Numbered from the stretch's first letter, positions 23,211-30,736 are shown. The stretch is 64,000 nt of DNA from Thermanaeromonas toyohensis ToBE (GCF_900176005.1 NZ_LT838272.1:1631587-1695586); one strand, 5' to 3'. The notes: generated by a model not told the origin, from the letters alone. Numbers and translations: made by a program.

Positions 23211-23268
23211 GGGAGGAGGGTTGGGGAAAGCGGGCCGCCGGGGGCCCGCGAGTACCCGGACAAAGATG
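23211..23268 (+). promoter_or_regulatory. Possible SD-hairpin-start element (weak)
   Basis: SD GGGAGGAGGG (23211-23220), stem GCGGGCC (23230-23236) with GGCCCGC (23243-23249), ATG 23266. Looped-out spacing stays 19-25 nt, so it fits the pattern poorly unless a second pairing forms. Confidence 0.35.
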
Positions 23269-23805
23269 GGTCAGTACCACATTGTGGTGAACTTAGACAA
23301 GAAAGAGTTTATCAGCCCGCATAAACTCGGGGACGGCCTTAAACTTCTGGAGCAGATGAACAGCCACGGCGGGACGATGGCCGCTCTCTGGGTGCTGCTG
23401 GCGTGCTCAAACGGCCGCGGTGGGGGAGATATTCCTGATGGCGTAGATTACAAGTTTGACGAAAGGAAGAACAAAGTAGTTGAGGTAGTTCCGGACCGGG
23501 AGTACCGGCGTTTGGCGAAGGAATACATTGGCCGGTGGGCCGGCGACCGGATAGCGATTATTGGAGACTATGCAGACGATAGCGACTTACCTGCGGAATT
23601 TGCTGCTAGCACGATATACCGAGACTGCATGGAAGGCAAAAACGGGTGGCGTGATATATCAGACGGAGTCGTCCCCATTGTTGAGGTTGCATGCGGGGTT
23701 AGGATAGAGCGTACGGAAGGCTGGCGGGAGAAGCATTTGATTGGAGAGGAGAAAAGGGCTGTGTACCTGTGTCCGGACTTTGTAATCGGCATACAAAGGA
23801 GTTAG
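23266..23805 (+). CDS. MGQYH-type hypothetical protein
   Basis: A 179-residue product. MGQYHIVVNLDKKEFISPHK matches the start of an uncharacterised family common in actinobacteria and phages (MGQYY.VvNldK.e...P), which sets ATG 23266. Typical family landmarks follow: HGGTMAALWVLLACS and WAGDRIAIIGDYADDSD. The open frame upstream to 23119 is not used. Function unknown. Confidence 0.8.
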   Translation: MGQYHIVVNLDKKEFISPHKLGDGLKLLEQMNSHGGTMAALWVLLACSNGRGGGDIPDGVDYKFDERKNKVVEVVPDREYRRLAKEYIGRWAGDRIAIIGDYADDSDLPAEFAASTIYRDCMEGKNGWRDISDGVVPIVEVACGVRIERTEGWREKHLIGEEKRAVYLCPDFVIGIQRS

Positions 23806-23948
23806 TGCGATAAGGCAGGACTGGCGTAGCGGGCCATTAGACCTGCTACGCTGTTGGGCAAATGGTGTTGCCCATCACTGGCCTCACGGCTGAGGGGGCT
23901 GGTAGAAAAACATTTTGACTAAACGGGTCCAGAGAAATTCATGAAGAG
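23806..23948 (+). other. Intergenic region with two hairpins
   Basis: GCGTAGCGGG (23824-23833) pairs with CCTGCTACGC (23842-23851), and GGGCAA (23856-23861) with TTGCCC (23868-23873). No T tract, no gene and no clear promoter seen. Confidence 0.5.
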
Positions 23949-23995
23949 AAGGAGGTGATTGGGGCGGGCTCTGATGGCCCGTCCCCATTTAGATG
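23949..23995 (+). promoter_or_regulatory. SD-hairpin-start element 8
   Basis: SD AAGGAGGTG at 23949-23957. Stem GGGGCGGGC (23961-23969) with GCCCGTCCCC (23977-23986), one bulged T. ATG at 23993. Real spacing is 35 nt; looped-out spacing is 9 nt. No other SD is present. Confidence 0.7.
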
Positions 23996-24349
23996 CCGAG
24001 CAAGTACCGCAGGATAGCTAAAAAAGCTGTAGAGCAGTATATGCGTGAGAACCGCCGCCAGGCGGTATTTTCGCTTTACGAGCTTTCGCTGGTGGCGGAC
24101 AGGGCGGCATTTGAAGCAGGAAAGAAGTACGAACTTTTTCCCGACCTCGATTCGTATGCAACACTTTTGCCTCCTGGCGCACGGGTATTCTGGAACGCGC
24201 AGAACGGACTTCTTTCCGTGGCTAACCCGTATTGTCCCGGCGCCCAGAAACAGATACGGGAGGCAGAGCGTGTTCCGGGTCCCTTTGACGCTGCCGTCGA
24301 TATGGGGCCGGACGCCTGGTCCGCGGCAGGGCGGAGGGGCGCCGTGTAA
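23993..24349 (+). CDS. Hypothetical protein
   Basis: A 118-residue product from ATG 23993. Basic helical N-terminus (SKYRRIAKKAVEQYMRENRR), then a soluble domain. Preceded by an SD-hairpin element. No family recognised. Confidence 0.68.
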   Translation: MPSKYRRIAKKAVEQYMRENRRQAVFSLYELSLVADRAAFEAGKKYELFPDLDSYATLLPPGARVFWNAQNGLLSVANPYCPGAQKQIREAERVPGPFDAAVDMGPDAWSAAGRRGAV

Positions 24350-24376
24350 CATGGTATCATCAGGAGGGTACTTGAA

Positions 24377-25075
24377 ATGTATTGGACCAGGCCCCAGATG
24401 ACGCGGTGGTTCGAAGCTCTGGCAGCCGGATTGATAGACGGCGACCAGCGGCTTGCGAGAAGCGACGGCCGTCCAAGAAAGCTGCCGGTCAGTGCTGTTT
24501 GGGAATACCTGGACAGTGCTGGCCTTGTGAGTAACGATGAATTCGATGCGTTTGCGGGTTCTCCGGCTGCCAGGGCGGGCATTGTCTGCCTGTGGCATTC
24601 GGCCAGTGAGGAGTACGAGTGCTGGCTCAGTGGGAGCCCGCTGGTGGTAGAAGTTGAAACACCCTTCGGCCCTGGGGTGCTCTCTTTGCACGACTTTCGC
24701 CCCGGGGCCGACGTTTACGACTACTACGAAGAGGGGTCTGAAAAGAGCGATGTCTGGGGAACCGATATTGTTGCAGTGTTTGAGCTCCCGGAGGCCAGTT
24801 TCCGCTATGAGGTTGCCGGCGGGTTCCGGGTTGAATGGCGTGGTAAGATTTATGAAAACGAACTCATCCCGCGGCCTCTGGTGCGGCTCCTCAAACAGAG
24901 CAAGGTGAAACCGGTGCTGAATCCGTGGTTTGCCCTTCGCTTAGAAAAGGACAATTATGCTGACGATGTATTCGTTAGCCATACTCTTCCAGAGTCTTAC
25001 TATGGTCTCAAGCGACTGTTTTTGGATGCTGCGGAAGAAGTACTGGGCAGGCAGGGAAGGCCTGTTGCCATCTAG
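24377..25075 (+). CDS. Hypothetical protein, paralogue of 20877
   Basis: A 232-residue product from ATG 24377 (GGAGGG 9 nt upstream). The N-terminal 90 residues look like a small helical domain (RPQMTRWFEALAAGLIDGDQ); residues about 95-215 align with the 133-residue protein at 20877 (LSLHDFRPGADVYDYYEEG; WFALRLEKDNYADDVF). Function unknown; the extra N-terminal domain could bind DNA but this is a guess. Confidence 0.75.
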   Translation: MYWTRPQMTRWFEALAAGLIDGDQRLARSDGRPRKLPVSAVWEYLDSAGLVSNDEFDAFAGSPAARAGIVCLWHSASEEYECWLSGSPLVVEVETPFGPGVLSLHDFRPGADVYDYYEEGSEKSDVWGTDIVAVFELPEASFRYEVAGGFRVEWRGKIYENELIPRPLVRLLKQSKVKPVLNPWFALRLEKDNYADDVFVSHTLPESYYGLKRLFLDAAEEVLGRQGRPVAI

Positions 25076-25105
25076 GGCCGGAGAACGTCTGCCGGGGTGG
25101 CGCTC

Positions 25106-25339
25106 ATGGAGTACCGGAATGCTGAGCGGTGCAGCGCCTGCGGCGGCAGGTGCTGCGCTATCTACCTTCCTGTGGAGGATGGCGGCATGTTTCCCGCCGG
25201 ATGGTACGGATTTGACGAGTGGGCCGAGGGCTGGTTCGACTACTTCGAGGAGTCCGGGGCACTCAACTGTGGTGTCCAGCTCCTTCATGACCCACTCGTT
25301 CTGCATATGGCCGACCATTGTCAGCGACCCCACGGCTAA
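25106..25339 (+). pseudogene. YkgJ-like Cys-rich protein, 3' end cut by IS insertion
   Basis: ATG 25106 (GGGGTGG upstream) begins a 77-codon frame with RCSACGGRCCAIYLP, the CxxCxxxCC motif of the YkgJ zinc/iron-chelating family. The homology should continue with further Cys, but the frame ends HCQRPHG at TAA 25337, inside the left end of the IsrB-bearing element. It is therefore probably a gene truncated by that insertion. The missing 3' part is not obvious downstream of 26768. Confidence 0.6.
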
Positions 25340-25357
25340 AGCCGGGCGCTTGTCGGT
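25329..25357 (+). repeat. Left subterminal repeat
   Basis: About 22 of 29 positions match the segment at 26738-26765 in direct orientation, by eye. Confidence 0.6.
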
Positions 25358-25364
25358 AATAACC

Positions 25365-25636
25365 TGGCAGCTTCCGCTTTAAGCGTGGGGTGGGATGGCG
25401 GTACTCCCAGCAACAGCTGACTAGACGGCGCCTCCATCTTAGGGGGCGCAGCCGCGCCGGGGAACTGAGAAGCGGTCCGGGGTATTTCGCAAGCCTCGGG
25501 GTGCCGCGGCAGAACCGCCTAATGCCTGAAACGTTACCCTGCGGCAGGAAACCGCAGGGGAGTTCTCCGGGCAGCGTCGATGCGACCGCAACCCTTTGGG
25601 GGCCGCAATCGGCACCCCGGAAGGGGGGAAAACGAA
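25365..25636 (+). ncRNA. HEARO / omega RNA of IsrB
   Basis: About 270 nt of highly structured, gene-free sequence ends at the isrB start. It begins TGGCAGCTTCCGCTTTAAG, similar to the start of known IscB omega RNA scaffolds (GGCTCTTCCAACTTTATG in OgeuIscB, from memory). Clear stems include CTGCGG/CCGCAG with a CAGGAAA loop (about 25539-25557) and CCGGGG-type pairs. In IscB/IsrB systems the guide is at the 5' end, so bases just upstream of 25365 (about 25346-25364) would be the guide. Confidence 0.85.
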
Positions 25637-26722
25637 ATGGAGTACGGAGTGTCAAGGAACGAAATAAGCAAAGCCTGTGCCTTGTATTTTTCGGAACGCA
25701 TTCCGGTGGTGTCGAAGGACGGCAGGCCGCTGATGCCGTGCCGTCCGGCCAAGGCACGGAAATTGCTTTCTTCCGGGAAGGCAGAGCCCCGCTGGTCCAA
25801 GTTGGGGCTGTTTTACATTCAGCTCAGAATAGACGTCAAATCAGAGTACAATGGCGGCGGCCAGAGCTTCGTACTGGCACACGACCCTGGTTCCAGGTTC
25901 GACGGGATGGCCCTGGGGTGCAAGTTCGTCCAGCTGCGGTTTATGGTCATCCTGCCGCAAAAGGTACCGGGTAAGATGAAGAACCGCCGGGAGCTGCGGC
26001 GGGGGAGGAGGTACCGCAACTGCCGCAGGCGTCCCTACCGGCCGAGGAGCCCCGGACCGTACTGGATAGGTCCTACGCAGCTGGCTAAGGTCCTCTTCCG
26101 GTTGGCGGTAGTAAGGGAACTGTGCTGCCTGTTTCCAATCTCTCATTTTATCGTGGAGGACGTACGGTTCAACCACTTCCGGTTCCGGCACGGGAAGCAT
26201 TTTTCCACAGCAGAAATTGGTAAGACGCGGTATTATTCAGAACTCCGCGGGCTGGGGGTTTTGGTCCGGGTGGAAGGTTGGCAGACAAAGTTGTGGCGTG
26301 AGGGTGTCGGGTTGGAGAAGGTTACCCGGAAGGATGCGTTAATTCTCGGTTCTCATGCGAACGACGCCGTGGCCATGCTCTGGGGGCTGGCTGGCTGCGG
26401 GGTGAACGAGGGTGCTCCGTTTTACGTGCTGCGCCGGCCGGAATTCGCAAGGCGGAGCCTTCACCGGCAGAACTTCCAGAAAGGCGGCGTGCGACCCCTG
26501 TTTGGTGGGACGAGCAACGGTGATTTTCTGAGGAAGGGGGACTACGTAGAAGTGGAGAGAGCGGGAAAAGTTAACCGCGGTTGGGTGTGCGGGCTACCCA
26601 CGGAGACGACCCCGCTTGTGGGGGTCATGGACGCCAGGGGTGTACGTATTGGCCAGTTTGCGCCTAGGAAGGTGCGCCTGCTGCAACGGGGGCACAACAT
26701 TCTTTGGGAGAGGGTAATTTAA
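25637..26722 (+). CDS. isrB: IsrB, OMEGA RNA-guided nickase (RuvC only)
   Basis: A 361-residue protein with the IsrB order of domains: PLMP motif at residues 31-34; RuvC-I HDPGS with Asp83; Arg-rich bridge helix about 113-132; RuvC-II HFIVED with Glu174; RuvC-III SHANDA with His240 and Asp243; then a C-terminal TAM-interacting region (LRKGDYVEVE, about 295 onward). Only about 65 residues separate RuvC-II from RuvC-III, so the HNH domain that defines IscB is absent. IsrB, the proposed ancestor of IscB and Cas9, nicks the non-target strand guided by the omega RNA. All RuvC residues look intact. ATG 25637 follows GGAAGGGGGG. About 20 residues precede the usual PLMP start. Confidence 0.95.
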   Translation: MEYGVSRNEISKACALYFSERIPVVSKDGRPLMPCRPAKARKLLSSGKAEPRWSKLGLFYIQLRIDVKSEYNGGGQSFVLAHDPGSRFDGMALGCKFVQLRFMVILPQKVPGKMKNRRELRRGRRYRNCRRRPYRPRSPGPYWIGPTQLAKVLFRLAVVRELCCLFPISHFIVEDVRFNHFRFRHGKHFSTAEIGKTRYYSELRGLGVLVRVEGWQTKLWREGVGLEKVTRKDALILGSHANDAVAMLWGLAGCGVNEGAPFYVLRRPEFARRSLHRQNFQKGGVRPLFGGTSNGDFLRKGDYVEVERAGKVNRGWVCGLPTETTPLVGVMDARGVRIGQFAPRKVRLLQRGHNILWERVI

Positions 26723-26737
26723 GTGTGGCACTTTTTT

Positions 26738-26766
26738 CCCACAGCTGAAGCCAGGGGACTCCGGTG
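26738..26766 (+). repeat. Right subterminal repeat
   Basis: CCCACAGCTGAAGCCAGG and the following bases match the left repeat at 25329 in direct orientation. It lies 15 nt after the isrB stop and probably marks the right end of the IS unit. Confidence 0.6.
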
Positions 26767-26791
26767 CCGAAGTTTTGTTGAACGGGCGGGG

Positions 26792-26881
26792 CGCGTACCC
26801 TGCCCAGACCGCAGGTGGAACGCATCTGCGGTGCGGGGAGGGTACGATGCCCGGGTGTCCGACCACGCGATGGGCGGGCAC
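26792..26881 (+). repeat. Multi-hairpin intergenic element
   Basis: GTACCCT-gCCC (from 26795) pairs with GGGgAGGGTAC (to 26845) around an inner ACCGCAG/CTGCGGT stem. A second hairpin, GTGTCCG...CGGGCAC, is at 26855-26881. Same layout as the elements at 15350, 18334, 31470 and 38075. Confidence 0.7.
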
Positions 26882-26916
26882 AAAAAAATAGTTATGGTAG
26901 AAGGGGGTAACACCAA

Positions 26917-27129
26917 ATGAAATGCGAAACCATGGAGGAACTAATGTGTTGGGCAAGGGAATGCGGCATAAAGCCGGAGGACCTTGATGAACTAGTGCAT
27001 GAGTTCAAGGCTGCGGAGGCGGCGGAAATAAACAACGGAGGGCTTGAGGCCCAGCTTGAATATCTGGTGCAGTGCTGCGGGAGCGTCCGGGACCTTCAGG
27101 AGGCGCTGGAGAGGGAACTTGGCATTTGA
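26917..27129 (+). CDS. Small helical hypothetical protein
   Basis: A 70-residue acidic, helical product from ATG 26917 (AAGGGGG 9 nt upstream). TMEELMCWARECGIKPEDLD looks like a helix-turn-helix pair. No family recognised. Confidence 0.68.
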   Translation: MKCETMEELMCWARECGIKPEDLDELVHEFKAAEAAEINNGGLEAQLEYLVQCCGSVRDLQEALERELGI

Positions 27130-27156
27130 TCGGAACGTTGTGGGAAGGGGATAACC

Positions 27157-27339
27157 TTGCGCATAGGCACTAAAAGGTTTTCCATCTGGATTGTCCTTCA
27201 CAGGGGGAAAACCCGCTGGCACAGCGGGAAGTACACGGTCGTACTTGCGAAAGGGCATTACGTTGAAGGTGCAGGCTGGGGATGGACCAGATGGAGGTTC
27301 ATTCCTCTGGGCCGCAGAGCCGCAGTTTCCCAGGAATAA
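27157..27339 (+). CDS. Small basic hypothetical protein
   Basis: A 60-residue product from TTG 27157 (GGGAAGGGGAT upstream). Basic and Trp-rich, mostly beta (FSIWIVLHRGKTRWHSGKY). No family recognised. Confidence 0.55.
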   Translation: MRIGTKRFSIWIVLHRGKTRWHSGKYTVVLAKGHYVEGAGWGWTRWRFIPLGRRAAVSQE

Positions 27340-27361
27340 AGAATTAACGGAGGGATATTTG

Positions 27362-27868
27362 ATGCCGTACAAAGAAATATGGATGCCGCCTGAGGTATTT
27401 TTGAAACACAAAGGAGTGAAGGCGTACCACGTGTACAAGAACGACGACCTGGATCAAGGGGTAAGACTTTTTTGGTACGGTCTATCTCCCCAGTGTTCGG
27501 ACACTGAAAATTCGTTCGACGTACGAGATGTTGCTAGCGCTCTCGGGATGCCGCAGCCCAGTAGTCTCGAAAACATAGCAGCTGTTATCCGGGCTGCTAT
27601 TGACCGGGCACTGGAAGGGCGACCAGAGGAGTGCGGTTCGGACTTTGCGAGGTGTTGGGAGGGCAGGAATGAAGATCCCGGCCCTGAAACTGTTGATATT
27701 CTGGCGGAACTGATTACTCCCGAGGTCCGCAGTGCTCTGGTAGGAGTATTGGAGTTCTGCAATTTCGCAAAGGACTTTGGATTTGCCGGGGAGATTCTGG
27801 ATGAAATGGACCTAAGCGACGATGCGTTCGAGGAAATACTGTCCTTGCTGGAGCGCCTGGTTAACTAG
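27362..27868 (+). CDS. Hypothetical protein
   Basis: A 168-residue product from ATG 27362 (GGAGGG 7 nt upstream). N-terminal 50 residues are beta-rich (AYHVYKNDDLDQGVRLFWYG); the rest is helical and acidic, with Cys at SPQCS, EECGS and ARCWE. No family recognised. Confidence 0.72.
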   Translation: MPYKEIWMPPEVFLKHKGVKAYHVYKNDDLDQGVRLFWYGLSPQCSDTENSFDVRDVASALGMPQPSSLENIAAVIRAAIDRALEGRPEECGSDFARCWEGRNEDPGPETVDILAELITPEVRSALVGVLEFCNFAKDFGFAGEILDEMDLSDDAFEEILSLLERLVN

Positions 27869-27888
27869 CGGGCCAGGAGGGAACGAAT

Positions 27889-28218
27889 ATGTACCGCAAG
27901 AAGAAGAAAAAGCTGGACCCAGTACCACTGCTGCACGTTTACGGCCAGCGCTACTGGCATGATGAAGCAGTTATTCTGGGCAACAAGGAGGCACTGGAAG
28001 CTCTGGCCAGAGCTGTAGAAAAAGCGATAAAGAGCGGCCACGGGGAGGCGGAGCTGTACACTGCCGACGGAGAGGGCTATACGATAGTGGTCCTGCGAAA
28101 GGGCGAACCGTGGCCGGAGGGCTGGGAGCATTTGGCCCTTCCCTATACGGACGACTGTGCTCGCGAGCGGCGGGAGGACGCTGTCTGGCCGTGGGAACTG
28201 CCAGGCTTCCGAAAATAA
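27889..28218 (+). CDS. Hypothetical protein
   Basis: A 109-residue product from ATG 27889 (CCAGGAGGG upstream). Very basic first 10 residues (YRKKKKKLD), then a strand-helix-strand core (LHVYGQRYWHDEAVILGNKEALEALARAV). No family recognised. Confidence 0.7.
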   Translation: MYRKKKKKLDPVPLLHVYGQRYWHDEAVILGNKEALEALARAVEKAIKSGHGEAELYTADGEGYTIVVLRKGEPWPEGWEHLALPYTDDCARERREDAVWPWELPGFRK

Positions 28219-28234
28219 CATGAAGGGGGTGGAG

Positions 28235-28277
28235 AAGGTGCGGGCGGGATATTAACCCGCCCGGCCTGATATTTATG
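28235..28277 (+). promoter_or_regulatory. SD-hairpin-start element 9
   Basis: SD AAGGTG at 28235-28240 (GAAGGGGGTGG further up). Perfect stem CGGGCGGG (28241-28248) with CCCGCCCG (28256-28263), 7-nt loop. ATG at 28275. Real spacing is 34 nt; looped-out spacing is 11 nt. Confidence 0.6.
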
Positions 28278-29006
28278 GACAAAAGGCTTGCGGAATTATG
28301 TCGGCTTCTTATGAAAGCGGGAGCGAGCATTGAAGAAGACTTTATGCACGTGTACATTACAATCGACGGCAACGGGATAAGACTAACCAAAAACCTGTTT
28401 AGCCCACGTCTAGTAGTGGATGAAAGCAATCGACTTAAGTATAGAATTGACAGCAACGGTTTTCTAGGAGCCGACGTTCTCATTGGCGGGCACACTAGCA
28501 TAAGCTTTGATTTCTACTATGACTTTTCGAAAGATCGTGAGACCAATCCGCTGTTTTGGGACCGTGCTTTCGATATGGCTTGCAGAGTACGAGACAAGAT
28601 ACTGTTGAGCCCCGAATGGCCGCTCGTGTTCACAGCCCAAAGCTTACAAAAGGCACTAGAAGAGCATGCCAAAAGGCCGCGGCGGGAAACGTACCTCTTA
28701 ATCCGCAGTATCGAATCTATTTACAATCAGGAGCACGAGCGGTGGCGACAACTGCGCAGAGAAAAAAGGAGGGCACGGCAGGAAATAGTAGACCGACTGA
28801 TGCGGCTCATATATAATGCCCCGCATTCCCTCAACTTTCTAAGAAGGCTGGGCAGGACTATAGTAACCAAGGTCAATTGCAATTACTGGCGCGTGGAGGT
28901 AAAAGTCAAAGGCAGAACGCTAGCCGCCCGGGGACCGTGTCCGGTGGCAGCGGCTTCGGGGCTGGTATGGGTGTACAAAAACGAACTGCGGCGGTTAGCC
29001 GCTTAG
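28275..29006 (+). CDS. Hypothetical protein
   Basis: A 243-residue product from ATG 28275 behind an SD-hairpin element. The first 100 residues are beta-rich (DFMHVYITIDGNGIRL); a charged helical stretch near 155-185 (QEHERWRQLRREKRRARQE) is followed by a basic C-terminal domain. Codon use looks less GC-biased than its neighbours. No family recognised. Confidence 0.72.
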   Translation: MDKRLAELCRLLMKAGASIEEDFMHVYITIDGNGIRLTKNLFSPRLVVDESNRLKYRIDSNGFLGADVLIGGHTSISFDFYYDFSKDRETNPLFWDRAFDMACRVRDKILLSPEWPLVFTAQSLQKALEEHAKRPRRETYLLIRSIESIYNQEHERWRQLRREKRRARQEIVDRLMRLIYNAPHSLNFLRRLGRTIVTKVNCNYWRVEVKVKGRTLAARGPCPVAAASGLVWVYKNELRRLAA

Positions 29007-29026
29007 CTTACTTAATTAAGTTTGCG

Positions 29027-29058
29027 AGGCCGGGAAATAACGCCCGGCCTTAGCGTTT
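29027..29058 (+). terminator. Probable terminator
   Basis: AGGCCGGG (29027-29034) pairs with CCCGGCCT (29043-29050), then TAGCGTTT. The T tract is short. Confidence 0.5.
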
Positions 29059-29094
29059 AAACATAGATTGGCTTCCCGAGGAGGGATGACAGCA

Positions 29095-29493
29095 GTGGCT
29101 GACCGGATAAAGCCTATAGAAATTTACAAATATGAACCCGACCCGGAGAACCCGCCATACCTGCGCTATCTGGGCAACCGCACTGTGGGCGAAGTCTACC
29201 GGGAACTGGTGGAGCGGCTGGAGGCAGACGGTTTGCTGCCCGAGGAGTATTTTGATGTCGTGTACGAAAGCCCCGTGAGGCCCAGGCTGGACGCGGAGTT
29301 TCCCCGGTACCTCGTGCTGGCCTGTTATCCGGTCACCGGTAGGTCCGAAGGTCACTACGTCCACGTAGATGCATTTGTCGAAGGCGATTCCGGTGTAATC
29401 AGACCGGTGCCAGTATTTCTGGGCAAGACCTTCCGGGGTTTTGAATTCGCGGCGGCGGCCGCGAACGCCTGTGCCAGGCATCTCGGGGCTTAA
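29095..29493 (+). CDS. Hypothetical protein
   Basis: A 132-residue product. GTG 29095 is chosen because GAGGAGGG lies 9 nt upstream; ATG 29086 abuts the SD. The segment YFDVVYESPVRPRLDAEFPR and a C-terminal Ala-rich helix stand out. No family recognised. Confidence 0.7.
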   Translation: MADRIKPIEIYKYEPDPENPPYLRYLGNRTVGEVYRELVERLEADGLLPEEYFDVVYESPVRPRLDAEFPRYLVLACYPVTGRSEGHYVHVDAFVEGDSGVIRPVPVFLGKTFRGFEFAAAAANACARHLGA

Positions 29494-29510
29494 AGTATTC
29501 GATCGAAGAA

Positions 29511-29552
29511 GGGGGGAGGGGAGCGGCTTTAAAAGCCGCTCCAGCGCTTATG
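29511..29552 (+). promoter_or_regulatory. SD-hairpin-start element 10
   Basis: SD GGGGGGAGG at 29511-29519. Stem GGAGCGGCT (29520-29528) with AGCCGCTCC (29534-29542), then 7 nt to ATG 29550. Real spacing is 30 nt; looped-out spacing is 7 nt. Its presence is the main reason to call the small frame at 29550. Confidence 0.6.
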
Positions 29553-29639
29553 ACTATAGCGGCGCTGCACACAAAACGCATAGAATGCATTCCCACGGAG
29601 GAGCGGTACCCGGTGAGCGTCTATGGCGGTAGTAGTTAA
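29550..29639 (+). CDS. 29-residue small ORF upstream of rnhA-like gene
   Basis: ATG 29550 to TAA 29637-29639, product starting MTIAALHTKRIECIPTEER. Its stop lies 17 nt inside the RNase H-like gene, so ribosomes finishing here could re-initiate at ATG 29623. It may be a leader peptide coupling the two. Too short to recognise. Confidence 0.5.
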   Translation: MTIAALHTKRIECIPTEERYPVSVYGGSS

Positions 29640-30279
29640 CTGCGATGGGTTATGCGAACCAACCAATCCGGGAGGAACAGCCTGCTACGGGTGGGTCGCC
29701 TACCGGGGCAGAGAGAAGATAGGAGAGGGCTATGGTGTTGTCTGCTCAGGTCCTGAGGCGACCAACAACGTGGCGGAATACACGGCAGTAATCAGAGCGC
29801 TGGAATGGCTGTTGGAGAACGGCTTTGCCGGGGAAGAAATAGAAGTCCGCTCCGACAGCCAGCTGTGCATGTATCAGCTGCAGGGCTTTTATGCTGTCCG
29901 TTCGCCGCGGATACTGCCGCTGTACGAAAGAGCGGTCTCCCTGGTGCTGAAGTTTAAGAAAGTGAGGTTCCGGTGGGTGCCGCGGGAGCTGAACGAGGAA
30001 GCGGACGCACTTTCGCGCAGGGCGTATGCCCTGGCGGCGCCGCCTGACCCTGCAAGGCTGGAGCGGGCGCGGGAACTCGTGCCGCTGGTGAAGCATACTG
30101 GTGGGAGTATATACAGTGTGCCCTCCCAGAGCGGAGAGGGTGAGTACACAGTGGACATTCTAGCGGGGACGTGCACCTGCGCTGACCATGCGGTGCGCGG
30201 GAACCGCTGCAAGCACATCCTTGCGGCGGAAATGGCCGCCGAGAGAATAAGAGAGGGAGGGGAGAAACATGAGTTTTGA
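29623..30279 (+). CDS. RNase HI-like protein with C-terminal SWIM zinc finger
   Basis: A 218-residue fusion. Residues 1-130 follow the RNase HI fold: VVNCDGLCEPTNPGG (first Asp), NNVAEYTAVIRALEW (catalytic Glu), EVRSDSQLCMYQLQG (second Asp) and NEEADALSRRA (final Asp). Residues about 170-205 hold CTCADHAVRGNRCKHI, a SWIM-type CxCx(n)CxH finger that binds DNA or protein. RNase HI cuts RNA in RNA-DNA hybrids, useful for primer removal or R-loop control on a plasmid. The RNase H-SWIM fusion is unusual. GGAGGAG is about 18 nt upstream of ATG 29623, so translation may depend on the small ORF before it. Confidence 0.88.
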   Translation: MAVVVNCDGLCEPTNPGGTACYGWVAYRGREKIGEGYGVVCSGPEATNNVAEYTAVIRALEWLLENGFAGEEIEVRSDSQLCMYQLQGFYAVRSPRILPLYERAVSLVLKFKKVRFRWVPRELNEEADALSRRAYALAAPPDPARLERARELVPLVKHTGGSIYSVPSQSGEGEYTVDILAGTCTCADHAVRGNRCKHILAAEMAAERIREGGEKHEF

Positions 30280-30673
30280 TTTTTGGCCAATACTTGGCTA
30301 TGGCCTTGTGGTTGAGCCAGAACTTCTTGACCTTAAGAAAGCAGCCCATCTGCTGCGCAGTTACGATTTAGAGCCTGACGAAACAGGAATATACGAGTTC
30401 ATGCAAATTTTGTTTGATGATGTGGTTCCCGGACTCCCTCCAGGGCCCGTGCACTACCTCATGTACACCAGCCAGGGCGAAATGGACGACGAAGTCTACC
30501 TTTACCTGCCGCCTTACTTGCCGTGGGAGGTGTCAGAAGAGTATGTGCGCCTCACGCCGGAAGCGGTGGCTCAGGCAATCGCTGGCCTGCTTGAACCCTA
30601 CCTGGCGGACGGCGTAAGGAAGGAGGACATTGTTGCCAGGGTAGGTGAGATAGCTTCTGTAGGCGGGGCATAG
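30269..30673 (+). CDS. Hypothetical protein
   Basis: A 134-residue acidic product from ATG 30269, overlapping the RNase H gene by 11 nt (GGAGGGGAG upstream). No motifs recognised. A terminator follows, so this gene ends the operon. Confidence 0.7.
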   Translation: MSFDFWPILGYGLVVEPELLDLKKAAHLLRSYDLEPDETGIYEFMQILFDDVVPGLPPGPVHYLMYTSQGEMDDEVYLYLPPYLPWEVSEEYVRLTPEAVAQAIAGLLEPYLADGVRKEDIVARVGEIASVGGA

Positions 30674-30700
30674 ACAACTACGCCGGAGAACAGGGAAAAG

Positions 30701-30736
30701 AAAGGCGGGCTTTGAGAAGCCCGCCTTTCTGATCAA
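30701..30736 (+). terminator. Rho-independent terminator
   Basis: AAAGGCGGGCTT (30701-30712) pairs with AAGCCCGCCTTT (30717-30728), TGAG loop, then CTGATC. It is nearly symmetrical and could act in both directions. Confidence 0.7.

Larger units (their letters stand above)
25328..26768 (+). mobile_element. IS200/IS605-type unit carrying omega RNA and isrB, no transposase
   Basis: Similar subterminal segments in the same orientation lie at both ends: 25329 onward (CCCACGGCTAAAGCCGGG) and 26738 onward (CCCACAGCTGAAGCCAGG). The left one holds a small palindrome CGGCTAAAGCCG. Direct-orientation subterminal hairpins are the recognition sites of TnpA in the IS200/IS605 family. No tnpA is present, so the unit would be moved in trans. 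It interrupts the YkgJ-like gene at about 25328. Exact ends cannot be fixed without an empty site. Confidence 0.7.

Noticed and set aside
25580-25636. Longer IsrB start at 25580
   Set aside because: The added residues come from the omega RNA 3' end and lack an SD; ATG 25637 has a strong one.
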